A DNA stretch of 64,000 nucleotides, taken from positions 33,710,675 to 33,774,674 of the forward strand of contig OZ018327.1 in the NCBI GenBank assembly GCA_963969495.1, in the 5' to 3' direction. The notes beneath the pieces were generated by a model. The model had not been told where the DNA came from, did no database searches, and saw nothing but the letters and a program-made list of their open reading frames with translations. Shown here piece after piece: positions 23,342 to 33,959 of this stretch. Source of the stretch: Ceratothoa steindachneri. Lineage: Eukaryota > Arthropoda > Malacostraca > Isopoda > Cymothoidae. The stretch's first letter is position 1. The number at the start of each line of letters is the position of its first letter. A program made the translations under genes and the position numbers.

Positions 23342-23412
<71 letters not shown>
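23342..23412. repeat. (TA)n microsatellite, left arm of palindrome
   Basis: About 35 TA units inside the left arm. Confidence 0.97.
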
Positions 23413-23415
<3 letters not shown>

Positions 23416-23856
23416 AACCACATTGAAAGAGAAAACGGAATAATTTTTCCTTGCAGAAATATTTTTATTACCCTTTTTTCGAAAAATCCGTGCAGGAAAG
23501 CGATTCGAACCAGGCACACTGAGGCAGCGAGCACCGCTTTGATCATAGTTAAAGTATGCCGTTAGTACATTATGCACCGCAGAGAACCAAAAAATTCTCT
23601 GAATAGAATAGCTTTTAAGGAACACTTTCACCAGCTCGAACGGAGACTATGAAATAAATAGAAAATTAATTGGGAATTCAGGGAATAAATAAGGAATAGT
23701 TAAACGCATACTTTTAACTGTGATCAAAGCGGTGCTCGCTGCCTCAGTGTGCCTGGTTCGAATCCCTTCCCTGCACGGATTTTTCGAAAAAAGGTAATAA
23801 AAATATTTCTGCAAGGAAAAATTATTCCGTTTTCTCTTTCAATGTGTTTTAATGGA

Positions 23857-23860
<4 letters not shown>

Positions 23861-23949
<89 letters not shown>
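23861..23949. repeat. (TA)n microsatellite, right arm of palindrome
   Basis: About 44 TA units inside the right arm, in the mirrored position to the tract at 23342 but longer. Confidence 0.97.
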
Positions 23950-23953
<4 letters not shown>

Positions 23954-24006
23954 GCAATTGATTTGACCTACATGTACAAGTTCTGCGTGCTGACCGCTTC
24001 GATAGC

Positions 24007-24810
24007 TATCCTAAGAACAACTCGGCTGTCAAGGAATGGCAACCCTGGTACATGACCAACAATATCTTGCCCAGCAATAACCCAACATGATCCGAATAAA
24101 TTGAATGCTCACGCGAATTGCGTGTCAACAATACGTCTGCACTTACGCTGCAGACAGCGAGAAGTTACCACTGTGCTATTGCTGTTTTAAGGCTTTTGTA
24201 GGTCAAATGCTCCACCATTTGGCAAGTCGTCGTCTCCAACTCGGGCCATCGTTGAACGAATTCCTTCAAGCTATGAAGGTCCTGGCTTCGGATTCCATTT
24301 ATAAACCTCTCAGTGGCAGACGGCATAAATATGAATGTATATCGGATTCCTTCATCAGCGGCTTATATTCAATTATTATATGTCAGAGTCTTTTAAGAAA
24401 AACGGGGTGTTAAACGTTCAAACCGCGTTCTATCGGGACTTTGGGGAAGACACGAAGAGCTCCGAGACGTTCATTGCACCCTCATTCTCACTGTCTGCCG
24501 CCGCTACCAAGTCCGGGGGGAAGATAGGCGTCCCTTGTTTCCCATGAGGCTCGCGATGACGTAACCCAGATTTCAGCTGTTGCCAGGAAGCTTACGGTTG
24601 GTTTTGTGGCAACAATCGTCCCACCAGAGGGCTCTGCCCTGCTCGTGATGCAATGGACCACAAATGAGACATAAAGGGGGGGGGGGCATTATGTCAAACC
24701 CAGGACTATGCATCTTCAGCATCCCTTGAAGGGAAAATCGTCGGTATCTGTCCTTCATGTCCTATTGGACCATCAAAAGTTTCAGGAATTCGACTTAGGA
24801 CGGATTTCCC
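24007..24810. other. Unassigned sequence
   Basis: Moderately GC-balanced, with short reading frames (up to about 100 codons, for example 24105-24413) that I do not recognise. A poly-G run lies near 24677-24687. Confidence 0.45.
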
Positions 24811-25097
24811 ACCTAACCTAACCTAACCTAACCTAACCTAACGTAGCCTAATTTAAACTATCTTAACCTAATATAACCTAACCTAAACTAACCTTTTTAA
24901 CCTAACCTTAACTTACCTAACCTAACCTAAACTAACCTTTTTAACCTAACCTAGCTTTACCTAACCTAACCTAACCTAACCTAACCTAATCTAACCTTAC
25001 CTAAACTTTTTAACCTAACCTTACCTAACCTAACAAACCCTATTCTAAATTAGGTTGAGTTAGGTTAGGATAGGTAAAGTAAGGTTGTTATATTAGG
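24811..25097. repeat. Interstitial telomere-like repeats, head-to-head
   Basis: 24811-25035 is a degenerate CCTAA array (perfect stretches at 24811-24842 and 24957-24988, with TTT and GTAG interruptions). From 25050 to 25097 the orientation flips to TTAGG (TTAGGTTGAGTTAGGTTAGG and so on). TTAGG is the ancestral arthropod telomere repeat. This is a small internal array, not a chromosome end, because ordinary sequence lies on both sides. Confidence 0.9.
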
Positions 25098-26099
25098 GTC
25101 GGAAAAAACCCTTGGGATCTTCATCTTTACTAGATCCTTCCACTTTTGATCCTCTTATCGTGTCATCTTATTTCTGTTACCCCTAAAAAATGAAACAAAT
25201 TTTCTGCACCATTTTTGTCTATCTTGAAATAATGTTAATTTTTTCTCCCCGTTTCATTCTGTATCCTAAGATAAATAAACATAATTTTAGTCTTTCCTGG
25301 TAATCAAGACGTTTAGGCTTCATTATCATTTTTTTATGTATCGGCGTTGTACTTGTTCTATTAAATTTGTTTCTGGCTAAGTAGAGAGACGAATAAAGAC
25401 GGCATAATCCAACATAAGCCTAATTGATGAAATAGGTAGTTTTTAAGACAATATTTGATTTTTAGTTGAGATTGGCTGCTTAATAAATGATGTTACTCTA
25501 GTCTTATTCTAAATATTATACATTAATTAGGAAATGATAATCTATTATCACTTTTGCCTCCCATATTTAATGGTTTAGTTACATCTGTGAGCCTATTTAC
25601 TCTTGATAAAATACTCGAATTTAGGCCTATTTTAGCCAAAGTGCAAACGCGGCATTTCAGAACAGGTTGTGTTTTACAATTTTCGCACCATTATAACCAC
25701 TGATCCGTGTACCTATGACCCTAAGGGTTGATACACATTATAACAAACTGATCTGTGATCTGTGTACCTATGACCCTATGGGTTGACGCACATTAAACAG
25801 AAAAACAACAAAAAAAATATTTGTGCACTTTCGACAAAAGTGCACAAATATCCTAACCTAACCAATTTCCAGCTTCTTTACCCTGTAAGAGGGGAGAGGG
25901 GAGGGGGGTGTACACCGTTACACTTAGTATTTGGAAGAGGGTCCCGACCTCCTGTCCCACTGGGTTCATCCGGCTGTCTCAAACTAGTTTAAATCTACCT
26001 GAGCTTTATTGCTTCAAGATAAGTCTACTTTACCCCGTTTTACGCCATATTTTATTAGCTTCTCATACATTTTCTTGGTGGGTGGTTAATTTCTCAGGC
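25098..26099. other. Intergenic sequence with a 40-bp direct duplication
   Basis: AT-rich. Two 40-bp copies of TGATC(C/T)GTGTACCTATGACC... lie at 25701-25740 and 25756-25795, separated by 15 bases. A stray CCTAACCTAA occurs near 25852. A G-rich patch lies at 25880-25906. No gene is recognised. Confidence 0.6.
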
Positions 26100-26900
26100 G
26101 GGTCGCCGCCATGATTCGTCCAGTCACCCGTAGTCGGGTTCAGAAGGTTGGTTTACCCCTTTCTCTTGTCCTTGTCTCCTTCTATTACCCCCATCCTTTT
26201 CCGGTAGAGGATAGAGACACGCGTGCCCTTCAGGCCCCAATACCCGAAGTTTGCGCTCTGGCTTCATTGCCTACAAGAGAATCTAGGGTCATATATCTTT
26301 CTCACATTTTTACTTCACCCATCTTCACTACTTTCTGTCCAGACCTCTCCTTAGAAACTTTCTGGGTGATGCGTCCTTGTTGCTATTGCGGTTCAAAGTC
26401 GAGTGAAAAAATCCAGCTTTATTTTGTCGCGGAGCTTAGAGTTGTCGCCCAAATTAATTGACTTCACATTACCTTCTCATTCGTCCTTTTCTTCCAATCA
26501 TCCAGAGTGAAGAGCATACATTCAAAGTCTTCCGAATTCAAACCGAGCGGTTAATGCCCTCGTTAGTTCCAGAGGTGAGCAAAGCAAAAGCACATATGTC
26601 CTACTGACATACAATTTATTGCCAAGAGTGTCAGTGCTGCCAGTCCTAGCTATAACAGGACCAATAATATCTAACTCAGCGAATCGTAATTTATTAACCG
26701 TACTTAACGAATATTCTCGTTTTTCCCTCCGCTCTCCCATGCAAACACGACACATCCGCTAGCGTGGCGCGATGCTCGAGCCGACTATTCGCTCTCTTTT
26801 GAATGAGAGTTTTTGTTCCATCAGGCAGGAGATTCGTGACTTCCTTCAGCGTCATATTGTTCGTATCATTTGTAGTTCACTCATAACATACCCACTCTGT
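26100..26900 (-). other. Possible Copia-like integrase remnant (weak)
   Basis: A 77-codon minus-strand frame (26522-26755) reads CRVCMGERREKREYS, then LRFAELDIIGPVIARTG, then LGNKLYVS. The order of a Cys pair, a basic stretch, then an (L)ELxxxDxxGP-like motif and GNKYYV-like residues recalls the start of a Copia integrase. There is no zinc-binding His pair, no DDE series, no RT and no LTR nearby that I can see. Chance resemblance is a real possibility. Confidence 0.25.
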
Positions 26901-28269
26901 TCTGGAACCATCTCAATGGAGTATTGAATCCGCTATCGGGTCTCTCATATCCACATACACTGATGGGGAGTACTAGTATTACCTATTGGGAAATTTATAC
27001 CCACATACCCATCTGCGAAGGGCTCTATAATCGCTAGTTGGTGTCATAACATAATTATATCCCCTCACTTTACAAGGACTAGCACCTTGGTATTTTGGGG
27101 CTTGCAGCGATTGTCATTCTGATCTGTATGTGTAAATTCATTACCCAGTCGAAGAATCGCCTCCAAACACCCAGTAGGCCCACTACTCCTGGACTTGTTC
27201 TTCTACAGAAATTCCATTTCTGAAGATGTGCGAAAACTCAACATTCTCCGATCTACGGTGCCTCATGCGTACCGATGGTTCCTCATGGAATGCATTATGT
27301 CAGAGAGAGAGAGAGGGGGGGGGGGCGAGTCACGCAGATAAAGAGAAAAGGAGTATCTCACGGACGAAGAACATTCCATCGGAAACTTTCGGTAAACTTC
27401 CGGAGTGATATCGAAGTCATACTGGAGATACTGGAGCCGGGACACCATTTAGCGATATGGCGCTAAAACCATCACCGCCGTGTCTTTGAGACAGAGCCGG
27501 GATCGCTTCCATCGGCACATAAAAGAGCTTCCGGCGGAGTCGTATATATTCGCCAGTCCGGGAATGATCAAATGAGTATTCTCAGAGCATTTGGGACGCG
27601 AGCTGTATCTACGTCACTTTCACGCAAGCAAGATTCGCGCAGTACTCTCATAGTACTCACGCAGCATCTTGAGAGGTCATTGGAATCATCCAAAGACGAC
27701 GAGCAATTCTCGAGCGATAACCCGGCACCCTTTGTGCTCGCAGGCAGAAACCATTATTCGGAACAACAGAGGTCAAGGACGAAGGACTCAGTCAAGAATA
27801 ACGCTCTTAGCTCCACTCTGCGATAAGAATACTCCCCCGAGTGAATACTCGAGGTCTCATCCAGAAATCGACCGCAAGGCTCACTCGTAGTCTCCTCCCG
27901 ATCCCTCTCGGGTAATTATTGTGCCTCGTACGGCTCAGATAATATCATTATTTGTAAATTTATTTCAATATTCATTTGCCGGACGAATAACGTAATTGTT
28001 AAAGTGTATCATTCTTGTTAATCTCATTTGTTGTTTGTATAGTATTAAAGTTTATTTTTGTCTCACTTGTTTATATCCTATAACCACCCGAAGCTTATTG
28101 AAATAGTATTCAAGTCGGCTAATATTAGAATTTGCACTCATCTTTAATTCCCACGCACTTAAGAGGGAGACATTCCCTATATTTGTTTGTCGCCTCCTCC
28201 CCCCCCCACACACTTGGAGGGAGGGCAGCCAAGGTCAGAAAGGCCTACCTGATCCTATGACACATTACA
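26901..28269. other. Intergenic sequence, nothing named
   Basis: Includes a short GA run followed by poly-G (27303-27325) and a poly-C tract (28197-28207). Overlapping short frames of 60-90 codons show no family motif. Confidence 0.45.
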
Positions 28270-29142
28270 ACCCACCATGGGCAACGCAGTGGTAATGACA
28301 GTGACCAGCGCCGTCTAGTCAGAATCGTTTATGGTGACAGAGAAGCAACTCTGGGTCAAATCGCATCCACATCCAATGCGTGAGGTACCAAACGCATACC
28401 CATTAGGTCAATGAAGCGTTCTTCACCTTCCATGGGGGCTGAAGACCCACAAGAGTGTTCCTCTTAACACCACAACACCAAACCTTGGGCTCGTGACCTC
28501 GCTAATTAGATTCTAGAATACTGACACCGTGTGGTGTGGTCCGATGAGTCACTACTCATGTTGTTTCAGGCTGATGGAAGGGTTTGGGTGTGGCGCAGAC
28601 CCCATGAGGTCATGGATATCAGTTGTCAACAAGGGACTGTGCAGGCTGATGGTGGTTCTATACTAATGTTGAGTGTGTCCACATAACATGTGTAATGTCT
28701 ACTAGTCCACCTAAACACGTCTTTGACCGTTGGCTGCTACGTTGCACTGCTTGGTAACCAGTTACACCCTTTCACGGACTTCAATGTACCCAAACAACCA
28801 TAGGATATTTCAGCAGGATAAGCCATCGTGCCAGAGTTAACCAGAATTGGTTCGAGAAGTATCAGGAGAGTTGGACAAATGGTGTGGCCAACATATTCAA
28901 CCGACATCAACCCAATCGAGCATTTAAGAGACGTGGCCAGATCTATTCGTATCCAAGATCGGGCCCCTTCAAATATCAGGAAACTGCAGGCAGCTATCGA
29001 GACGGGTTGAGGCAACATCTCTCCAGACGTCTTCCGTCCACTTGTAGAATCGAGACAACGTCAAGTTGCTGCACTTCATCGTGTTGAAGAAGACCCGACA
29101 CGGGACCAAGTATCTATCCCATGACTTTTGACACTACAGTGT
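28270..29142 (+). mobile_element. Tc1-like DNA transposon relic
   Basis: Plus-strand remnants of a Tc1/mariner-type transposase with frameshifts. The N-terminal DNA-binding part is RRLVRIVYGDREATLGQIAS near 28308-28375. The first catalytic block is VVWSDESLLMLFQADGRVWVWRRPHE near 28533-28600. QQGTVQADGGSILML follows. The second Asp lies in a frame reading YFQQDKPSCQ (about 28808-28837). The third block is WPTYSTDINPIEHLRDVARSI near 28883-28945, with the Glu of the DD34E-type triad present. LVESRQRQVAALHRVEEDPTR follows, as in Tc1-like C-termini. The right end is CACTACAGTGTA at 29131-29142, a Tc1-style terminus. I did not find the matching left terminus. Confidence 0.82.
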
Positions 29143-30209
29143 ATGTTGCATAGTTATTTGCATTATTATAGAATATCATTGCATCAATGCGCTGATATTC
29201 ACGGAAGAGTTATGCAAATGCTAATGCCAACAAAATAGGGTCATTATATATTATATCTTGTTTTGGGTAGGAGACATCTATGTTTGGTTAACTTACAGAT
29301 TACCAATATGTTACATTGATGTGAAATCTAAAGCAATCCGTTCAATTGTTGTTTGGAGAAGCAATAACTTAAAGTAATCGCTAAACCAGTGTTGAAATCT
29401 GCCTTTAATTAATGTCACATTTCCCCATGTGATAGACCAAGTAAATTTAATCGAACGAAAAATCCGGATATCGGTATATGGTCTCTCATTTGCCCGAGGA
29501 AGAATTGTTCCTGACTTGAACCTTCAGGAGATCTGATGCTTCATGCAGCCTCTACGTTTCATAAAATCTCTTTACCTAAAACGCCCAAACATTTCTCCTG
29601 AGACGTATATCAAAGGTGCTTGTTTTTTTCTGTTTAATGTTCATGAACACCAATGGTCAAAGGTACACGTTTAACGTCTTAAGTTCAAATACGTTAAGCT
29701 CACCTTTTTGTTAAAGCTCAATGCTTAAGGTAAATAAATACTTTTCTGAACGCCAGGTTAAACATAATGAGGAAAAGACGAGTATTTTTTCTGTCATAAG
29801 TTCTTAAATTTCACTTGTGGGATTCCAAAATTTCAACTTGCGATTTAAAATCAAATTTTCTAAGATTAAAGAACCAAAAGTACTAACTGAGGTAGAAAAG
29901 TGCCAAATTGGCATCTCTGCTCCTTATCTAACTGGCGGGTTCTGCACTGAGTTGTCCTTCGCAGTGCGTTAGTCACCGGCGATTCAGGAGATGCGGGGTT
30001 AACGACCCCAACTCTTCTCGTTCGGTTAACATCCTTCAACCAGTATTTTATGGCGTCATTCATTCTAATTCTTTGTGTTCGCGTCGTAATATAACAAAAT
30101 GTCCTCACGTCTGAATACCACGTGGGGAATTAAAGCACGTGACTCCATTCCTGTCCGAAACGTGTTCAGCGACTAAACACGATGGTAACACGAAGTCACT
30201 CCACTTCGC
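29143..30209. other. Intergenic sequence, nothing named
   Basis: AT-rich with no supported gene. An 80-codon minus-strand frame at 29866-30108 has no recognisable motif. Confidence 0.45.
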
Positions 30210-30485
30210 CTGTTTATTTCCATTTCTGTTCCATTCCTGTTTACTTCCTGTTTACTCGCATTCATGTTCCCTTCATGTTTATTTCCATTCCTGTTTCATT
30301 CATGTTTATTTCCATTCATATTTATTTCCATTCTTGTTCCATTCCTGTTTATTTCCTGTTTACTCTCATTCCTGTTCCCTTCATGTTTATTTCCATTCCT
30401 GTTTCATTCATATTTATTTCCATTCATGTTTATTTCCAGGTCATTTACCATTCATGTTTATTTCCAGGTCATTTTCCATTCAAGT
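30210..30485. repeat. Minisatellite of TTCATGTTTATTTCCA-type units
   Basis: Short units (about 14-18 bp) built from CATTCATGTTTATTTC and CATTCCTGTTTATTTC variants. A longer block of about 113 bp (beginning TGTTCCCTTCATG) is repeated within it, so there is higher-order structure. Open frames through it are a by-product of the repeat. Confidence 0.88.
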
Positions 30486-30849
30486 TCTAAACGACTAAAC
30501 ACGATGGTAACACAAAGAACCCCCCCCCCACTTCCCCCGTTTATTTTCTGTTTATTTCTAAAAGAAATTGGGTTGAAAGGGCTAGGGGTTTATTTACAAA
30601 CGCCCCTACCCACGGGGGTTAAAAATAATAATTGGGTAAGGATTTTATCACCAATTTCCACTGGTTTGGGACATTTAGTCTTTACTGGGGACCTAAAGCG
30701 TGGGGTCCGAACCACGGGGGTGCACAGCGTATGGCAGCCGCCGTGACGTCTCCCCGAATCAAGCTCTTCATAGCGAAGGTGTCATAGGTGGAGTAGCATC
30801 TCCTCCTTTCGGGGTTCATTTCTGTACATAACCCACCAACCCCACCACC

Positions 30850-31215
30850 TAACAAACCTCTTCCATACATACTTCGCACATACAATTCACTTTCTCACCC
30901 CATCTTTCCGCCGCCTTCCAACTCTTCTCACCCCCTCACACTCACCCTCGTATATTCTCTACCCAAGTTTATTCCCATCCATTGCCCTTATATACCCATA
31001 CCCATACCACCTCAAAACACTTAGTCACAACCTTATTCACACGATCAACATCTCTCACACACCCGTTTCTCTTTCTATCTTCCGCACACCAAGCACACGT
31101 TTCGCATTATCCATTTGCAAAACTCTCACGCGAGAGCTTTCCTTCTTCCATAACACGGTCTCGCTACCATACACTAACGTTGCCACCAACATACTCTCAT
31201 ACATCTTTCTGGTAC
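30850..31215 (-). mobile_element. LINE 3' fragment (post-RT region)
   Basis: Read on the minus strand, the frame-shifted pieces are KMYESMLVATLVYGSETVLW, KKESSRVRVLQMDNAKRVLG, VRKIERETG, VLRWYGYGYIRAMDGNKLG, RIYEGECEGVRRVGRRRKDG and MYRNEPRKE. The order LVYGSETW...RWYGHV.RM...GRPRKRW is the C-terminal signature of a group of LINE ORF2 proteins that I recall from crustaceans and other invertebrates. Only this last part is present, and it has many frameshifts. Confidence 0.72.
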
Positions 31216-31347
31216 ATTCCACATTCAACTAGTAACAATGGACATGAAACTCTAAACGTTGAAAACACTCAGAAAATATATAATGATTTTCAGTCTTCAT
31301 TTTCACTTAAAATAAGGAAATATCTGTGGTAAAAACCTGGAGTTTTT

Positions 31348-32011
31348 AGTCGCGTGCGACTTGATAATTTACTATGTCTGCCCGTAGGTCGGTCGGTAGG
31401 ATGGTTAAAATTTTACTTTGTTTTTTGGCAATATAATCGTAATTTATAGGCCGATTTTAACGAAATTTGAAACCCTTATGTTATTTTATATTCTCTTTCA
31501 AATGATATAATTACCAAGGTCCTCCCAAGGTTAGTTCGGGTATTATTTGGGAAGAACATCGTAACTATTCGGCCGAGTCTGACAGAATTTGAAACCCTTA
31601 TGTTGTTTTACTTCTCTTTCGAATGATATAATTGCCAAGGTCCTCCCAAGGTTAGTCCGGGTATTATTTGGGAATAACATCAACTATTCGGCCGAGTCTG
31701 ACAAAATTTGAAACCCTTATGTTGTTTTACTTCTCTTTAGAATGATATAATTGCCAAGGTCCTCCCAAGGTTAGTCCGGGTATTATTTGGGAATAACATC
31801 GTAATTATTCAGCCGATTCTAACGAAATTTGAAACCCTTATGTTGTTTTACATTCTCTTTCCAATGATATATAATTTTCAAGGTCCTCCAAGGTTAGTCC
31901 ATGAATTATTAAAAGAAAACTAATTATGGGTCGGATTGCCCCACTTGTTGAAAGTTTTGAAGGTCGTAAGGTCATAGGGTCACAAGTCAGAATAATTGAG
32001 AGCACGCGACT
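31348..32011. mobile_element. Repeat element with AGTCGCGTGC ends and four 120-bp internal repeats
   Basis: It is bounded by a 10-bp perfect inverted repeat, AGTCGCGTGC (31348-31357; complement 32002-32011). Inside, about 31440-31920 consists of four tandem copies of a 119-122 bp unit containing GAAACCCTTATGTTGTTTTA, CGAATGATATAATT and CAAGGTCCTCCCAAGG. A second copy with the opposite orientation, the same end motif and two internal units lies at 46142-46514. No coding capacity is seen. Similarity to the second copy extends about 20 bases beyond the right-hand motif, so the true ends are uncertain. Confidence 0.8.
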
Positions 32012-32404
32012 TAGGTCTGTTGACCTTGTTAATAGATCGCATCAGTTGCATTGAATAAAGAGTAATGTTAAAAAGTGCATAAAAGATGTAACCGATTGTC
32101 TAAAATTTTGAAAACCAGCAATAGTGTCGAGATCGAATCCGATACCTCTATTATCATCCCCTGTAAAGAAAAAACAAAAAAACTGTAAAATAAAATAACT
32201 TAAAATAAGAACAGACAAAAAAGAACTATGAAAAAGAACTAGCGGTCTTCTAAATACTCCAGCACAAGCGATTTTATAGATATGTATATAAATCATCATA
32301 AGCCAATTAGAGAGTGAATTAGGCCTAATGACGATCTATGTAGATCACGTGATGAAGACTGTAGGGGAATCGTCACTCCCCCCCTTACCACTCCCCCAGT
32401 GGGG
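32012..32404. other. Intergenic sequence, nothing named
   Basis: AT-rich with short reading frames only. It leads into the stem-loop cluster. Confidence 0.45.
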
Positions 32405-33170
32405 TGACGAGGTATACATGAGGAACTCTGAGGAAAATCGGGGTAGTATACGTCAGACTCCAGGTGACGAAGTCCTCGATTAAAACCGAGCTACCTAGAC
32501 TGGATTGGTAGTGTACTTGGCTCGCCAGACCAAGAAGTACCCTGCAAGAGAGGCAGGGCTACCTACCTTAAGGGGCTAAGAAGAAGCTCATCCTTGAGCT
32601 AGTCCCTGGTTATCAAACCGAACGCTAAGTTAACTTTGTTAAGTTCAACTTACTCTCGCCAGAGAGACTCCTCATATCCTGGTGCATCTTAAACACCAGG
32701 GGTATTCCTCGTCCTTGAGGAATTAAAAATAGAAGAAGGAAAAGGCTCTCCCTCGAGCCCGTTATTCGGTGGCCACACCGAACTTATAAGTTAACTTGGT
32801 TGAGGAACCAAGTGCAACTTATTCTCGTCAGAAAAAAACCCCTCCATTATACTCGCCCTTAAGGAAGACTGGAACTAAGAAGAAGCTCATCCTCGAGCTA
32901 GTTCCCGGTTACCAAACCGAACTTTAAGTAACTTATTCTCGTCAGAGAAACCCCCCCGCATCGATCCTCGCCCCTTGAAGAAGACCCTCCCCGAGTTCAG
33001 TCCTCGTCCATGAGGAATTAAGTAACGAAGGAGAAAAGCTCCTCCTCGAGCTCGTTACTCGGTGGTCACACCGCACTCCAAGTTAACTTGGTTTAAGAAC
33101 CAAGTTCGACTCTCTCTCGCCAGAGAGACCACGACTACCTTGGTGTCGCATAAAGCACCGTAATTGTTCT
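32405..33170. repeat. Cluster of more than 15 stem-loops in alternating ~148-bp units
   Basis: Successive short palindromes with small loops fill the region. A selection: GTACTTGG/CCAAGAAGTAC (32513-32540), CCCTGC/GCAGGG (32540-32558), AGCTCA/TGAGCT (32585-32600) and CTCTC-gcca-GAGAG (32653-32666). Also CCTGGTG/CACCAGG (32678-32700), ATTCCTC/GAGGAAT (32704-32723), TTCGGTG-gcca-CACCGAA (32765-32781) and ACTTGGTT/AACCAAGT (32794-32813). Further on: CGGTT-acca-AACCG (32906-32919), TTCTC-gtca-GAGAA (32936-32949), CGGTG-gtca-CACCG (33060-33073), AACTTGGTT/AACCAAGTT (33085-33106) and TCTCTC-gcca-GAGAGA (33113-33128). Four diverged units start near 32582, 32733, 32880 and 33027. Units 1 and 3 resemble each other, as do 2 and 4. 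I see no coding frame and no known RNA family. Confidence 0.85.
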
Positions 33171-33959
33171 CGTCTGTGAAGACCCCCCCCCCCCCCGGAA
33201 TACCGTGTGGACCCGCCTGCTGCTACCCTCGCCAAAACGACCTCGTGCTCTCGCCCATCTACATCTGGCCAGGCGGCACGCGTCGTGAGTCAATAACATT
33301 TCTGAGGCCTTTAAATTCCAGTAGAATCCGTAAGCCTAAATCTTATATTATTGTTGTGTGTAGAGAAATTAACCAATTTTTGAGGGTCAAACTAATTTAA
33401 TTAATTCTTGTTTATGATAATATTCAGAGTATTGCTGTGGTTAATGTTCAAATGTTGTGTATTCAATTGTTAAAGTTAAAATATAAGTTTATGTTGGGAA
33501 TTAGTGTGCGTTTCTCTATATCCTTACGTGTTTCGGAACGGCTCTGTTCTTTAAGATATTAAGATATCAATATATAAGCACTCTTAGCACTCTTAGAACA
33601 AAAAGGGGGGGCATTCTACGATAAAGACACTGATCGAACGTTTTATAAATGAATTTACGATACACAACGTAATAAATTTTGATCAAAACACTATACTTTC
33701 AAATGTTGATCTACGCGAAAATTAAATTAGTTTTTAGTTTAAGTTAATAAACAAATTAAAAATGTCAGGTCCCGATAAAATCTATCTGATTCACTTTAAA
33801 GAACTTTAAAAAAACCCTCTATACAATTTTCAAAAAGCTACTGACGAGGGAATAGTTTCTAGAGTTCAAAGAAGACAATTTAACACCAACTTTCAAAAGA
33901 GGCATAAAGATTGATCCTGAAAATTTTCGGCCCATCTCACCTTACTTCGGTCGTTGGTA
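33171..33959. other. AT-rich sequence after a poly-C tract
   Basis: A poly-C run lies at about 33184-33198, followed by a GC-balanced patch to about 33290. The remainder is AT-rich, with no named feature. Confidence 0.45.

Larger units (their letters stand above)
23286..24006. repeat. 720-bp palindrome with (TA)n and tRNA-like SINE in both arms
   Basis: The left arm (23286-23559) and right arm (23706-24006) are near-perfect inverted copies around a 146-bp spacer. From outside in, each arm has GCTATCGAAGCG, CAGCACGCAGAACTTGTACA, CAATTGCTGCC, a long (TA)n tract, a GAAAGAGAAAACGGAATAAT segment and a tRNA-like block. In the right arm that block reads GATCAAAGCGGTGCTCGCTG followed by GGTTCGAATCC, a B-box-like sequence. 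The whole could be an inverted duplication of one SINE-plus-microsatellite unit or a foldback element. No target duplication was identified. Confidence 0.88.

Noticed and set aside
23284..23961. Reading frames of alternating Ile-Tyr through the TA tracts
   Set aside because: They are translations of (TA)n microsatellite on both strands. The same artefact appears at 38339-38720.
26522..26755. A definite Copia retrotransposon
   Set aside because: Only one short integrase-like stretch is visible. No RT, protease, LTR or full zinc-binding motif is nearby.
30139..30746. Phe/Ser/Cys-rich membrane-like proteins
   Set aside because: These frames translate the TTCATGTTTATTTCC minisatellite and are not genes.
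32405..33170. Hammerhead ribozyme units within the stem-loop array
   Set aside because: I looked for the CUGAUGA...GAAA core in the units and did not see it on the plus strand. A covariance-model scan of both strands would be decisive.
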